Below are positions 34,157-46,989 of a stretch of DNA of 64,000 nucleotides, in pieces (position 1 is the stretch's first letter; each line of letters begins with the position of its first letter). The position numbers and the translations under genes were made by a program. Below the pieces are notes generated by a model. The model saw only the letters and a list, made by a program, of their open reading frames with translations, was not told where the DNA came from and did no database searches. The DNA comes from Paguma larvata. Taxonomy: Eukaryota; Chordata; Mammalia; Carnivora; Viverridae. Where the stretch lies: positions 73,174,500 through 73,238,499 of the forward strand of contig CM057827.1 of NCBI GenBank assembly GCA_030068075.1. The letters run 5' to 3'.

Positions 34157-34290
34157 AAAATTTTTTTTAAATGTTTATTTAGTTTTGAGAGAGAGAGAGC
34201 ATGAGTGAAGGAGGGGCAGAGAGTGAGGGAGACACAGAATCCAAAGTATTCTCCAGGTTCTGAGCTGTCAGCACTGAGCACCCAGGTCTC
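34157..34290 (-). mobile_element. CAN-SINE, antisense, internally deleted
   Basis: It has the tail, the (GA)n tract and gagctgtcagcactgagc, and then jumps straight to the end of the reversed head (cacccaggtc). The central tRNA-related half is missing. Confidence 0.85.
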
Positions 34291-34296
34291 TAAGAT

Positions 34297-34458
34297 TCTT
34301 TTTTTAAGTTTATTGATTTTTAGAGAGACAGAGAGCATGGGTGGGGAAGAGGCAGAAAGAGAGGGAGAGAGAGAATCGTAAGCAGACTCCTGGAAGATCA
34401 TGACGTGAGCCAAAACCAAGAGTGGGACACTTAACCTACTGAGACAACCAGGTGCTCC
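34297..34458 (-). mobile_element. Second CAN-SINE, antisense, internally deleted
   Basis: It abuts the previous SINE. It has a tail, a (GA)-rich part and then gatcatgacgtgagcc and the reversed head gacaaccaggtgctcc, with the middle segment lost. Confidence 0.85.
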
Positions 34459-34781
34459 TATAAGCAGGCATTTTTTAAGACCATTTTTTGCCTATCAAAC
34501 ATACAAGAGCTCTCATTTTTTTAATAGACTATCTTCCTTTGTAAGGTTACGACTGCAATCATAAATGATAGGATCATTTTCCTGATGGCTACACAGTAGT
34601 TTTTTATTTAAAGACACCTACTATTGAATGCACAAAACTTTCTGGGTTATCTCTTTCCCCGCTGCCTCTATCCATGCCTTGCTCCTTTGTGGGAAATAAG
34701 CATCAACCTTTATTCAAATGATCACGACAGAAGTGCACCAACAAATAATATTTCAAAATAGGCAGACTGATGGAAATCAGG

Positions 34782-34992
34782 TTTTTTTTTTTTAACATTT
34801 ACTTATTTTTGAGAGAGAGAGGGAGAGTGAGCTGAGAAGGGGCAAAGAGAGAGAGACACAGAATCTGAAGCAGGCTTCAGGTTCTGAGTGTCAGCACAGA
34901 GCCTGATGCGGGGCTCGAACCCATCAGCCATGAGATCACGACCTGAGCTGAAGTCCGGTGCTTAACCAGGTGAGCCACTTCCAAGCACCCCA
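34782..34992 (-). mobile_element. CAN-SINE, antisense
   Basis: A reverse CAN-SINE flanked by GAAATCAGG at 34773-34781 and 34993-35001. The head end is slightly altered (gagccacttccaagcacccc). Confidence 0.92.
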
Positions 34993-35864
34993 GAAATCAG
35001 GGTTTTGATGGAACCTTCTGAACCCAGAAGAAGTTTGGAATATGGGTATATCGTCTTTGTTTTACCTTTTTTCATCCTTTCTCATTTTAGAAGTTCAGAA
35101 CTCAAATGCTCTATTCACCTTTTCTTGACAACACCAGTTCTTTGGTGGGAAAATCCAATAAACTCATGCATACACTGACCCCCAACATCTGTGAATACTT
35201 TAGCAGTTTTCATTTTCCACATTATGTGCACAAGGGCCCATGACCATCTGGCACACACACCAGATGTAAGGGAGCAGCATTTACTGGGATAAACTTGTAG
35301 ACCCAGCATCAGTCACAGGCATGCAGGCCCCTTTTATTGTGCTCATTATAAGCACCGTGGCATACAGAAATCTAGGATGTTACATTTTAAGAAGGCACCT
35401 GAACTCTTAAGCCCTGAAGGTTTTTTTTTTTCTTTTTAAGCTATGTGATTACAGAAGTGCTAACCCCTCCTCTGATATGATTAGGGCCAGGATATAATAT
35501 CATCATGAAGAAAACTTGGTTCTAGTCCTATTTCTAGAGTCAGGTTTTGGGGCTGGGGGAGAGGGGTGCCAGCTTTTCTCCTGGTGTGATTGGAGGCTGC
35601 AGTTCAAACTTTGCAGGTTGAGCTCTATCTAGGCTATGACAAACTAACAGCAGGACTCTCCTCCTCACCCATGTGAAGGAGAAAGTCATTGCATTAATCA
35701 CTGGGCAATAGATGCTTCATTTCCATGGAACTTCACAGGAGGCAATTTACTCTTTGGGAGGATGGCTCAAAAGGGATTTGTTTGAACAAGTTAACCCTCA
35801 TGTCTAACATGTATCCTTTTGTGTGTTTGTGTGTGTGGGGGGTCTTTCTTAATTATAGGGGAGT

Positions 35865-35985
35865 CATAGCAAGGATTATTGCCTTCATTTCATGTATGAG
35901 GAGATAACGACTCAGAGATTAAATGCCTGAAATCCCGAACCAGTAAGTGACAGGGTCAGGACACAAGTCCGTGCTTTCTGGCTCC
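35865..35985 (-). mobile_element. MIR SINE, antisense
   Basis: The text catttcatgtatgaggagat, acgactcagagattaaatgc, then cagtaagtgacagggtcagg and acacaagtccgtgctttctg is the antisense MIR core in order. Confidence 0.75.
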
Positions 35986-36297
35986 TATTTTACTGTTTCT
36001 TAACTACTTTAGAGGACCTTCAGAGTAGATGTGTGTAAAATGTCACCCATCCCAGGTAAAAAGTGTAGCAGACTAATAAAATGAATAACTGTTGGTGCTA
36101 TCAACACTATTACATCATCTGAGGGGGAGGGATGGCGTCTCCCAAGCACCTCTTAAATTATACCGCTTAGGTGGAATTGTGGGCTTTTTTTCCCCCTTTA
36201 ATTTTCCTTTTTACATGGCTCTCTCTCTCTCTTTTTTTGTAGTAAGTTCAAAGACACACAAATACCATACTGAGTGTAGTAGATATTTTACTCTTAC

Positions 36298-36420
36298 CTG
36301 ACTCTTCTGATATGCAGTGTTCAACTCCTTAGCAGTGAGGATGCAGGTCACCTCTCATCTGTCTATACAAAATTAAGATAAATAATTATCTTAAATATGC
36401 AATGAAAGTATTTTTTTAAG
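36298..36420 (-). other. Candidate 5' noncoding exon for the OR at 32074-33015
   Basis: The minus strand has CAG|GTAAGAG, a near-ideal splice donor with the exon end at 36298, 3.3 kb upstream of the acceptor at 33027. The upstream exon limit cannot be seen. Supported only by the donor match and its distance. Confidence 0.22.
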
Positions 36421-36829
36421 AGAAGATATTAAGCAATAATAGACAGCAAGGAGACATATAAGAGACCTACAGGCATGTTTCTTTGCAGTTTGGGGTGTTA
36501 TAATTCTATTTGTTGCAGCCTTTGATTGATCACTACTTTTATTATTTAAATGTTTTTTCACCAATTAGATAATGTTACTCTGTTTCTACCACTGCCTGCC
36601 TGAATCTCTGTTTTCCAGTTATCTTTGCAGCATAAAGGACAACTGATTCAATGTGCTATGTCCTAGGGATGCACTTGACTGAATAATTGGATTCTGTTCC
36701 TTGTACTCTGGAGGAAATAAACTGTCAAGTCTGTACTTCTATTTCTTGGAATAAGGTATTGCTCATATTCACTGGCCTCAGGGACACTATGGGTTTTAAA
36801 GGGATCTACAAAGTCACATTTTCTTACTG

Positions 36830-37860
36830 ATCTGAACTTTCTGAATCTTGGAGCTGGGAGAAACTAGGGATTCTCTAAGTCTCTCTCCCTACCAGCAGTA
36901 AGAACTCTTCTGCTTTCTTGCTGGTTGGTCATCTAGCTTCTGTTGGAATAATCCATGACAAAGAGCTCAATGAATGGCAGAACAGCTTTCAGTTTTAGAA
37001 GTTTTAATAAATTTCCTTGCTCTCTCTTATATTCCCAAGTCACGTTCCCATCTTGATGCATCATCTTGGTCTTGCTTAGTTCTGACTCATGGAAGGAGAG
37101 TGAACATTATGTGCCCATCATACACACACACTCTGTTAGGATTTAGACCATGAATCATCCCTCTCGATCTTTCAACAACTACAGAAATAGTAATTGAGCC
37201 ACAAGAAGGCAGTGAGTGGTGCTGCTGGGCAGATTGTATTCTTTCATTACATTATGCTCTTGCCCAGAGTAAGTCTACACAGCAGCATTTAGAAATTTCT
37301 GAGGAAGAGACTCATGTCTTCTTTGAAACTTCTCTATTTATACTAAGCACTCTTGGTTTCTTTAACTAAATTTGACATAATTTCCAGGATGCTCACCATC
37401 CTGGTTGCCTTCCTTTGATTGTTCATACCTTTCAGAAGATGTGATCTTACTGAAACCAGAGTGCCCTTCGTACTGCGTGCCTGACACAGAGCACAGTGCG
37501 CCATAATCTTTTTCGCTCTAGACTCATGCAGACTTAGGTTGACATTAGCTTTTTTGGGCAGTAACGTATACTTTAGACTTTTACTGAATTTTCATTTTAC
37601 CAAAGTCCTTAGATTTCATTCACAAGAACTTCTTTAAAACCAGATTGACTCCATATGATGCTTATGTCATTGAGTTTTCTAGCAAGGGAGGTTAATTACT
37701 GATTTTCACCAAGTGTTTCAGTCAATTAAGATCTTAAGACTATCAAATACTACCTTTCTTTTGTATTTTTATTGCCTATAAATTTGATAAAATTTCTTTC
37801 GTTTCACTTATGTCCGATTAAAATATTATACACAACATGCAAAAGTAATTTTTTTACTGA
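36830..37860 (-). mobile_element. Ancient CR1/L3 LINE relic, antisense
   Basis: Several blocks occur in the order of the CR1/L3 3' half in antisense: cttggagctgggagaaacta; catctagcttctgttggaat and agctttcagttttagaag; caccatcctggttgccttcc; gacattagcttttttgggca; agatttcattcacaagaact; and aaatttgataaaatttcttt. The spacing between blocks is right and divergence is very high, consistent with an element older than placental mammals. No coding capacity remains. Confidence 0.7.
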
Positions 37861-37869
37861 AAACTTTTT

Positions 37870-39300
37870 CTAGCTTAACATCTGTTAGCAACAATCATTG
37901 ATAGATGGCTAAGCTAAAAATAGATAAATAATACAAAGGTCATTAAAATGACGTTGTATCTCTGGAAGACATTCTGGCATATATAATTAAATGGATGGTT
38001 TATGAAAAGTTTTTAGAAGCAAATTTTGGACTTTAAACTGGCACCCTCATTAAATTTCAATTGTTTAAAGATTTTCTTTCATTCTCCAGAATCCTCTAAA
38101 CACATTAATAGTGGTTTTGAAGTCAATCTGTAAATTCTTTCTGCATCCTGGGATATAATTTGTGTAGGTCTGAGAACTTAAGCTTATTAATAGTTACTGA
38201 GTGCTGTTTCACTTAATTTCCATGTCAATTCTCTTTTATAGATGTGTTCTTCATTCTTCGGAAAGAAGATCATTTTTTGGAGCTGTCCATATTTTAATTT
38301 AATTTAGATTGATGGGTGCCATGTCTTTCCCTCTCCAGAGGGCAGGAGATGGCCCAGGCTTTTTTTTTTTTTTTTTTTTAATCTCGTAAAACTTGCAAGC
38401 TAGGAGACCCTCTCACTATAGTGTTATCAGCTAGTGTTGGAAAGACCTTCTCATTTAGGTCTTAGTCCAGTGAAAAGCCCACTAAATTCCTTAGAGAAAG
38501 TCATGCTTTCTTTATAATCACTTTATTTTACTGGTCTCTCTGTAGTTGTTTCTGTCTCTTTCTTTCTCTCGCTCTATTTATTACCTTTTTTTCCCAAAGA
38601 GTTACTTCTAAGATAATAATATGATTTAGGATTTTTGACTCTTGAAATCATCTATAGTTCAGTACTTGTATAAGTAAATAATAGTATTTCATATCATTTT
38701 TAGTAAAATCTTCTTTTATTTTTTTAGTAAAATATTTTTAAATAATAGCTTTAAATTCTTTACTGCTATCCATTATGAACTTTAGTTCATTTTCTATTAA
38801 CTGTTATTTTGCTACCACTTATTGAAATTTATATCCTAGGGTAGAGTCATTTCAAGCTTATTTTCTAAAATTCATTTGGCTTTATAGCTGATCCCTGACC
38901 TAAATGATTTCAATAAGACAATAAAATTTTACTATATGCCTACTAAATTCCTATATAAATTTTAGTGCAAGGGTTGTTTTGGGACATCTTTTTTTATACC
39001 TGCATGGTGAAATGTCTTAAAAATTAGAAATATTCCTTTCAATAAAAGGGACATTTTAAAAAACATTTAAGTTGAGAAAGGTCATTTTTTCTTTTGCTTT
39101 TCATATTAGCATAGGTAAATAACCATGATACCAGTGTTGGTGAAGGTGTAATGCACTTAAAACACTCAAGAGATCTTTTGGAGGAAATATATACTTATAA
39201 ATTTTTTTTTCTGACAGGAAATTTGGAAGTACTAGAGCTTTAAAAACCTCTGTGCCCATTAAATACAATTCAGAGATATAGAAAAAAGTAATAACAAGTA
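37870..39300. other. Intergenic, no gene; one poly-T run
   Basis: AT-rich sequence with no confident repeat family. A run of T lies at 38360-38380. Open frames are short. Part may be further CR1/L3 decay. Confidence 0.45.
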
Positions 39301-39510
39301 AGTTCATCATAGCAGTGCATAAAAATTTCTAGGGCTCATGTTAAAATACAGATTCTGACTCAAAAGGAAAGGATGTGGCTTGAGATTCTAAATTTTTAAT
39401 ATAGAGAATTTGAGTCACTATGTTGTACACCTGAGACTAATGTGTAACATCATGTAACTAATGTAACATGAGGTAACTAATATCAACTATCCACAAATGA
39501 AAAAAAAGGT
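39300..39510 (+). mobile_element. MER5-like and L1 3'-end fragments
   Basis: The segment 39320-39400 has ctagggctcatgttaaaata and cagattctgactcaaaagg (MER5A-like). The segment 39405-39510 has tcactatgttgtacacctga and taatatcaactatcc, which resembles an L1M 3' end with a small internal repeat of taactaatg-like text. Confidence 0.5.
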
Positions 39511-40647
39511 TTTATAAAAGCAATAGGGTAATGCCGATTCTTTGAGAAGTAAAGATTTGTAAAGTTCTTTATAGAGTTCTTTGTGTAGCAAGGGTTTATG
39601 TAGTTCTTTATATACATTTCTGTAAAGAAAGTAAAAAATACAAGGGACTAGAATAATTCCTGTGAAGAAATAAAACTTAAACTTAATAGTAATAACCTTT
39701 TCAATGTCAAATGATAGGTTACATAATTTTTTCTTAATACATATCTATATTTCTTAAAATTTTATAAGTAATATGTATCACTTTTATAATCTGAAAGATA
39801 ATTATTGTAAAATATTGTTTTTGAAAGTACTTATTCTTCTGGACCTTCTACCTTCACTGAGTACTTTTTATGACATTTGTATTCCTGAAGTGTGCTATGG
39901 AGCCCATGATTTGTGTCATGTTTGACTTACCATGCAGTATATTGTCTCCCCTTCACTTGCTGCTTGGATTGAAAGCCAGTGAGGTCAGTCTCCGTGCCAG
40001 GGTTGAGGAGAAAAGGAAGATTCCCAACAGGGCATCGTGAGGCTGCATTTTACTTTTGGATGACCAATGTCATTTCATAAACCTAGGGCAGGGATTAGAA
40101 GTTAAATGAAAAAAATCGAGTGCAACATTGTGAGAAATGATAACCAGCTTCTGGAGAGGATTTGTGTTGTTACTCCACTCTCATTAGAAAGAATCAAATC
40201 TTATACTTAGTCTACTTTTCTTCTCTAAAAGCGACAAAAAGGAAATTGATATTAGTTTCCATTTTGGGTTTTACTTTTCTTCAGTAAACTTGGTGGAGAA
40301 TGCTGTAGTTTAGAATAAGGTCACGCAAAAACTGTAACCATAGTGGAACAGAGTAAATGAAGGCAATATAATTATGTTTTATTTTTCTTTTGTCTTTCCA
40401 GTTGACAACTTTTGAAAGTAATAGTTTAATATTCAACTAGAAAGGAATTTTCTCAAACTCAGATTTCCACACTCAAAATATAACACGTTTTTCTCTGTCC
40501 CACATTCATGCAGTATGGGCACCAACCCTTTGTTGAAAGAATTGATTCAAGAACTGATTGAGAATAGGAAACAGTCTGCAGATAAGCCTTTTCCTGGATC
40601 TGAGTTCTATCCCTTGAGCTTTCACTTTCAGTGCATTTGGGGAAATG

Positions 40648-40651
<4 letters not shown>

Positions 40652-40685
<34 letters not shown>

Positions 40686-40688
40686 TTT
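40652..40688 (+). repeat. (TG)n microsatellite
   Basis: About 14 pure TG units followed by TATGTGTGT. It generates long Val/Cys or Thr/His frames on the two strands that are not genes. Confidence 0.95.
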
Positions 40689-41094
40689 GAAGTTGAAAAA
40701 GATGAGTATTTTTCCCTTCCCAGCAGTGATGAGAATGAAAACTTGGATTCTCTACTTGTCCCATGAAACTGTTGCTGGGCCAAAGCCAGCTTCCCTGAAG
40801 GGATTCTTTGCTGAAATTCTCTCAGCTGGATGGATGTTACCCCAAGGATCCATGTTTTGATGATTCTTTTTCCAAACATCTGGTACTCTTTTCTCATATT
40901 GGACCAGCGAATCCACTCCATCTGTTGTCACTGTCCATTTGACATGCAGTTCTGAGACACTTTCTCAGGTTAAAGGAACACCTATTTTGATTATTATTTT
41001 TAAATTCATTACATGAATCCAAAAGTCAATACATACCTGTAGCTTCCTTTTTACTTTGCCATCAAATATTAACAGTTGATATATTGAAAGCTTG

Positions 41095-41300
41095 TTTTGT
41101 GCGAGGCAGTAAAATGAGTAACTTTTTTGAATAAGTTTATTTAATTCTCATAATAATCCATCGTGTTAAATATTGCCATTATTTTTATTTTATAGGTGAA
41201 GTCATTGAAGTTTAGGTTAATTAATTTGTTCAAGGTTTCACATCTAATAAACAGGAATGCCAATATCTGAATTTAGTTCTCTCTGACAGCAGAGCCTGAG
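41095..41300 (-). mobile_element. MIR SINE, antisense
   Basis: The text ttctcataataatccatcgt, gccattatttttattttata, ggtgaagtcattgaagttta and caaggtttcacatctaataa follows antisense MIR. Further MIR-like text (tttcatgccaggcactgtga) begins near 41370 and may be another copy. Confidence 0.65.
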
Positions 41301-41906
41301 TTTTAAAATACTAACCTACTTACCCTGCATCTTCACTTGGAAGGGAAGGAAGACAATGCTTACTAATAACTCATTTCATGCCAGGCACTGTGACAAATTC
41401 TTATAAAAAAGTAATTTTATTTAATCCTTGCAACACTCTGTTGCAGTTAAAGAAAATTCTGACTACCAAAGTAAAATGCATTTAAACAAAAATTTGGAAG
41501 ATTCAGAAGAGTTAAAAGAGCTATAAAAGTATTGACTATTTTATCAAGTAGCCAGAAATTCAGATAAAAACTTGGCATATTTCCTCTGCTCTATTTTATT
41601 CTAAAAATTTTTCTTTGTATAAAGAAAAGCATATAGCACTGAAAATTTAGTATCCTGCTTACCTAATCATTCTTAATGTAATTAAAACTCTTAAATGCTG
41701 CCTAATAGTGAGTGTTGTTTTTAAAACGTTTCCCTAGTGTATTTAGTCTGTTTTGAATTTTCCAATCTTAAAATAATGCAATAAAAACTTTGAGTTTAAA
41801 TGTGTGCTTAATTTTAGAATATTTCCCAGAACATTGTTTGGAATCAAATTATGTCAAAAGATATATATATATGTATATGTAGTTTTTAAAAGATATATCT
41901 AATTTG

Positions 41907-42090
41907 GGGCACCTGAGTGGCTCAGTAGTTAAGTCTCTGACTCTTGATTTTGGCTCACGTCATGATCTCAGGGTTTGGTTTGTGGGTTCAGCCCTGTATA
42001 GGGCTCCAAGTTCTCTGCCCCTCCACTACTCCCTCGCCATGTGCACATGTGCACTTTCTCTCTTAAAAGAAATACATTTTAAAAAAGGAT
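41907..42090 (+). mobile_element. CAN-SINE, sense
   Basis: It starts ggggcacctgagtggctcag, is shortened in the middle, and ends in a CT-rich part and a tail near 42085. Confidence 0.9.
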
Positions 42091-42284
42091 TCATATAATT
42101 TAATGCTCACAACACATATTGCCAAATCTTCCAAAATATATTCTCAAAAAGTGTGTTGATGAGGATGCCATCTCCTGGAATCCTTATTGCATATGGATGG
42201 TATTAAAAACAAAATTATCTCTATATCGATTGAAGAAAAACATGTATGTCTCATTTTTATAGTTGCATTTTTTTGGTTTCTAAT

Positions 42285-44335
42285 TATGTCACTTTTTCTC
42301 CAGTTTTATTGAGATACAATTAACATACAATACTGTATAAGCTTATGATATACAGCATAATGATTTGATTTACATATATTGTGAAATGATTACCACAATG
42401 TGTTTATTTACCATCCATCATCTCATATAGATACAAAAATAAGAAAATTTTTTCTTACTATGTGAATTCTTAGATTTTCCTCTCTTAACAACTTTTATAT
42501 ATATTATAGAACAGTGTTAACTGTAGTTATCATATTGTACATTACATCCCTAGTATTTATCTTTTAACTGGTAATTTGTACCTTTTAACCACCTTTATCC
42601 ACTTACTCCCTGCCTGTGATAATCACAAATATGATCACATTGTGTTTTTTTTTTAAGATTCTACCTATAAGTAAGATCATGCAGTATTTATCTGACTTAT
42701 TTCACTTAGCATAATGCCCTCAAAGTTCATCCATCCTGTTGCAATTGTCAGGATTCCCTTCTGTTAAATATTTGAGTAATACTCCATTGTATATATATAT
42801 ATATATATATGCCACAACTACTTTATCCATTTATCCAATGATGGACACTTAGGTTGTTTCTATGTTATGGCTATTGTGAATAATGCTGCTTTGTACAGGG
42901 TTCTGCAAATATGTCTTTAATATAGTGTTTTGTTTCCTTTAGCTATATTCCTAGAAGTGGAATTGCTGGACATATGATAGTTCTATTTTTAATTTTTTGA
43001 GGAACTTCCCTACTGCTTTCCACACTGGCTGTTCAGTTTACAGTCACACCAACAGTGTGCAAATGTTCCCTTTTCTCCAAATCCTTGCCAGGTTTTGTTA
43101 TCTCTTGTCTTTTCAATGGTAGCCGTCCTGACTGGTATGAGGTGATAACCCACTGTAGTTCAGATATGAATTTCCTTAATAATGAGTAACGTCAAGCATC
43201 TTTTTATGTGTCTCTTGGTCTTCTGTATGTCTTCTTTGGAAAAATCTCTATTCTGGTCTGTTGCCTTTTTTTTTTTTTTTTTTTTTTTTGCTATGGAGTT
43301 GTATGAATTCTTTATACGTATTGGATATTAACCCCTTATCAGATACATGGTTTGCAAACATTTTTTTCCATTCTATAGGTTGTCTTTTCATTATGTTATT
43401 ATTTTTACATTATGTTGATTATTAGTTTAAATCAAACTAAGATTTTTAGTTTGATATAGTCCCATTTGTTTGTTTTTTGTCTTGTTTCTTGTGATTTATG
43501 TATTTATTAAAAAAGCCATTGCCAAGATCCCTGTCATACTATTTTTTAAGGAATTTTATAGTTTCAGACCTTACATTTAAGTCTTTAATCCATTTCAAGT
43601 TAATTTTTTGTGAGTGGTGTAAGATAGTCTAGTTTCATTCTTTTATATGTGAATATCCAATTTTCCCAGCACTATTTATTGAAGAGACTTTTTCTCCATT
43701 GAGTATTCTTAGCTTCCTTGTCAAATATTAGCTAACCATAAATGCATGGATTCATTTCTGGGCATCTGAGTTGTTCCACTGGTGTACACACCTGTTTTTA
43801 TGGCAATACCATACTATATTGTTGTTACTATAGTTTTGTAATGTAGTTTTATATCAGAAGATTTTGATACCTCCAAATTTGTTCTGCTTTCTCAAGATTG
43901 CTTTGGAGTCTTCTGTGTTTTTGTTTTTAATAATTAAAAAAATATTTTTTCTTAATATTTATATTTGAGAGAGAGGCAGAGAGAGAGAGAGAGAGAGAGA
44001 GGATCCGAGGCAGGTTCTGTGCTGATAAACTAAGAGCCCAATGGGACTCGAACCCCCATACTGTGTGATCATAACCTGACCTGAAGTTGGACACCTAACC
44101 CACTGAGCCACCCAGTTGCTCCTCTTCTGTGGTTCCATACAAGTTTTAGGGTTGTTTTTTCTAGATCTGTGAAAAAATATCTTTGGAATTTTGAAAGGAA
44201 TCTTATTGAATTTGTAGATTTCTTTGAGTAGTATGGACATTTTAACAATATTAATCCTTCCAATCCATGAACATAGGATATATTTCCATTTACTTGTATC
44301 TGCTGTAGTTTCTTTCATTAATGTCTTAGACACAA
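42285..44335 (-). mobile_element. LINE-1, antisense, about 2 kb
   Basis: It starts at the antisense 3' end (ccagttttattgagatacaa), runs through ORF2 text (ttatgtgtctcttggtcttc, tcccatttgtttgttttttg, atccttccaatccatgaaca) and stops near 44335. It contains a (TA)n run (42789-42812) and a poly-T run (43267-43289). A CAN-SINE interrupts it at 43926. There is no intact frame. Confidence 0.88.
43926..44122 (-). mobile_element. CAN-SINE, antisense, inside LINE-1
   Basis: A reverse CAN-SINE with the (GA)n tract (43973-44002) and the reversed head gagccacccagttgctcc. Confidence 0.9.
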
Positions 44336-44720
44336 ATCTTTATCCTAAAGCCTAAAATAATGGAAATAACTTTGGTTTCATTTATTTTGTTCTGAAAATT
44401 GACAACCAGTTGAGTCACCACAAGATCAAGAAAAGGAAGAAAGTAGGGGCACCTGTTATGGAATATATTGTTTATGTCTTTATATCTTATCTGTTGTGAT
44501 AATAATTAAAAAAGCCATTTTGTGAGTGTAAGAGGGAAATTGATCTGAACAAATTGTATCTGTTCTTATCTGACACAATGGTTCTTAGAGAAGCTTTCAC
44601 ACTGGATAGAGTGAAGCTTGTTAGGGTCTGAATGTCTGTCAAGAAGTCTGAGAAGACAAGAGGTGCATACTTCCAGGAAGTCAGATATTGTATATCGAGT
44701 TGCCTCCTTCTCAAGACTCA

Positions 44721-44760
44721 GTAAAAAAAAAAAAAAAAAAGGAAAAAAAAAAAGAAAAAG
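44721..44760 (+). repeat. Poly-A tract
   Basis: A run of A with two short interruptions. No retroposon body is clear upstream. Confidence 0.85.
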
Positions 44761-45784
44761 ATTGTGTACCCTAGAGGGCAATCAGGACATCTCCCAGTGT
44801 TCCTTTCGGGTGGATTCTCAGGATAAAGCAAACAAACTGAAGGGAGGGGAGACAAAGAGATATCTTTTCCTTAAATAATAATCCTGTCAGAGGCAGAAGT
44901 AGTTGAAAGCTAGAAACTGATACTTTCTCCTGCAGACAGGACCCCTGGATTTTACTAGAGGTTAGACATATCTCACTAGAGTAAGTGTTAATGAATCTCT
45001 ATTTTATTTTATCTTCCACACAATGGATGATTAATATATATGTGCTAAATGAATGAATAGATAGATGTCTTTAGGAAGTCACTTAATTGAGAATTTCACC
45101 TGATAATTCACATATGCAAAGTGGCCAGATGGGGATGGGACCCATGAGTTTTCTCTTTGATAAAATTCCTGTGAGAATGAACATTACTCTATGAAAAATT
45201 CCTGACATACGAGAAAACAAATCTTGGTGAAATTGTTCTTGTGTCATAAGCTAAGGGTTTTAATATCTGTTAAAAATTTGTAAACCAGTTTCAGTCATTT
45301 GTATTATGAAAAACTCAGCCTTCTTTGATAGGTCTCATAATTTTAATATCTACTCTGATCATATAATTATTCACCTTGTAACAGAGCTTCAATACGATAA
45401 CTTTCTGTTTCATGGTTCCCCTCTACAGTCACTGTAAATTTCTTCCCACTCTCTCCAAATCACCTTGCTATTTTTTCTCGTAATCACAATCACCTCGGTG
45501 ATCGGGGTATTTTGTATTATACAGTGCCCTGCCCCGCTCATTGTTAGCTTTGCCTAAAACATGCTTATCCAGGTGGATGCTAAAAAGATGCTGAGATGGG
45601 AGAGGGTGGTGGGAGGGTGTTCCATGTTACTAGCTCCTATTCATCCTAGGTCAGAAAGAGAGGGAACACAAGAGGGGATGCAGTATCCTACAGCAGGCAG
45701 AGGAGCAGACAGACCTCCTGATATTATTATTTGATCAAACTCTCTCTATGCTTCTTTACCTAGCAGTCTATTTGGGTTATATTG

Positions 45785-45910
45785 ATCATAGACTTTGGAA
45801 TCATACAATCCTGGGTTCAAGTCTTGTCTCTCTGATTTACTACCCTATTACATGGGAAACTACTGAATATTTCTAAAATCTGTCATTTCCAATAGTTTAC
45901 TTGAAGTTTT
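45785..45910 (+). mobile_element. MIR SINE
   Basis: The text gactttggaatcatacaatc, ctgggttcaagtcttgtctc and tctgatttactaccc matches the tRNA-related head and core of MIR. Confidence 0.8.
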
Positions 45911-46403
45911 TCTCTGGATAAAAAAAAAAAGTTTTATCAGTCCAGACCTAGGGACACAATTTCACTTCTGCCCTCCCAGCTTTCACGTATGCAAGGCAGT
46001 AAAGGAAAGAGTTGTGCTTGGACTCATAAGTTTAACTAAAATGGATATTTCCCCCTGCATAATTTTTCTAGTAATCGTTCATTTCAGGAAACCTGCAAAA
46101 ATCTATAAGAAAATCTGTAGTTGAAGTCCTGTGTGAAAGGGACTGAAAGCAAAATAGAAGCCAACAGGTTGGAATCAGAAAAAGAGGAAAATCGTATAGA
46201 ATAATGTCAAAGGGGGCTCAATTCAAAGGGTAAGGAATAATTAAAGTAATTGCAATGATCAAATTGGGCTTCTGTGGGCTATTCTGGAATGTAGATATAA
46301 TGTTTTTATTGAGAGATTTATTCTGAGGTCCAAATGCAATTTTAGAAGATGTTTTCTAATGTTAGTTAATGGCATGGAAGTGCATTAATCTCATATGATT
46401 CTT

Positions 46404-46630
46404 TTTTTTTTTATCAATTTATTGTCAAATTGGTTTCCATACAACACCCAGTGCTCATCCCAGCAAGTGCCCTCCTCAGTGCCCATCACCCTCTCTCCCC
46501 TCTTCCATATCGCCCTCAACCCTCAGTTTATTCTTAGTGTTTAAGCGTCTCTTATGTTTTGTCTCCCTCCCTCTCTGTGGCTTTTTATCCCCTCTTCCCC
46601 TCCCTCATAGTTTTCTGCTAAGTCTCTCAA
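46404..46630 (-). mobile_element. LINE-1 3' end, antisense, with TSD
   Basis: The same L1 type as at 4130 (caaattggtttccatacaac). The flanks TCATATGATTCTT (46391-46403) and TCATTTGATTCTT (46631-46643) match with one change. Confidence 0.9.
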
Positions 46631-46789
46631 TCATTTGATTCTTAAGATTGAATATGCAAAAGGATAAGAATGTATATGAAAGTTGAATATTCTTTTTAGG
46701 TTCAAACAAATACTTTTTAGGAAGAACCAGCTCAGATTTTGCTTATGGTAATTAGGGCAGTAAAATGAGACCCTCCACACTGAACATCT

Positions 46790-46985
46790 ACTGTATGGTA
46801 GATGCTAGGTAGCTAGGTGCTTCATAAACAAGATTATATTTTGTTAACAGTAACTATTATTACCCTGATTTTGTAGATAAAGAAATTGAAACTCAGAGAA
46901 AAACTGTCACTTGTCCCAGGTTATAAATCTTATATTAAAAAGGACTAGGATTTCATTTAAGTCTTTCTGAATTCTGACTCTTTAT
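46790..46985 (-). mobile_element. MIR SINE, antisense
   Basis: The text accctgattttgtagataaa, gaaattgaaactcagagaaa and cttgtcccaggttataaatc is an antisense MIR core. Confidence 0.7.
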
Positions 46986-46989
46986 TTTT

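Noticed and set aside
40459..40921. Frames with long runs of His-Thr or Val-Cys
   Set aside because: They are produced by the (TG)n microsatellite.
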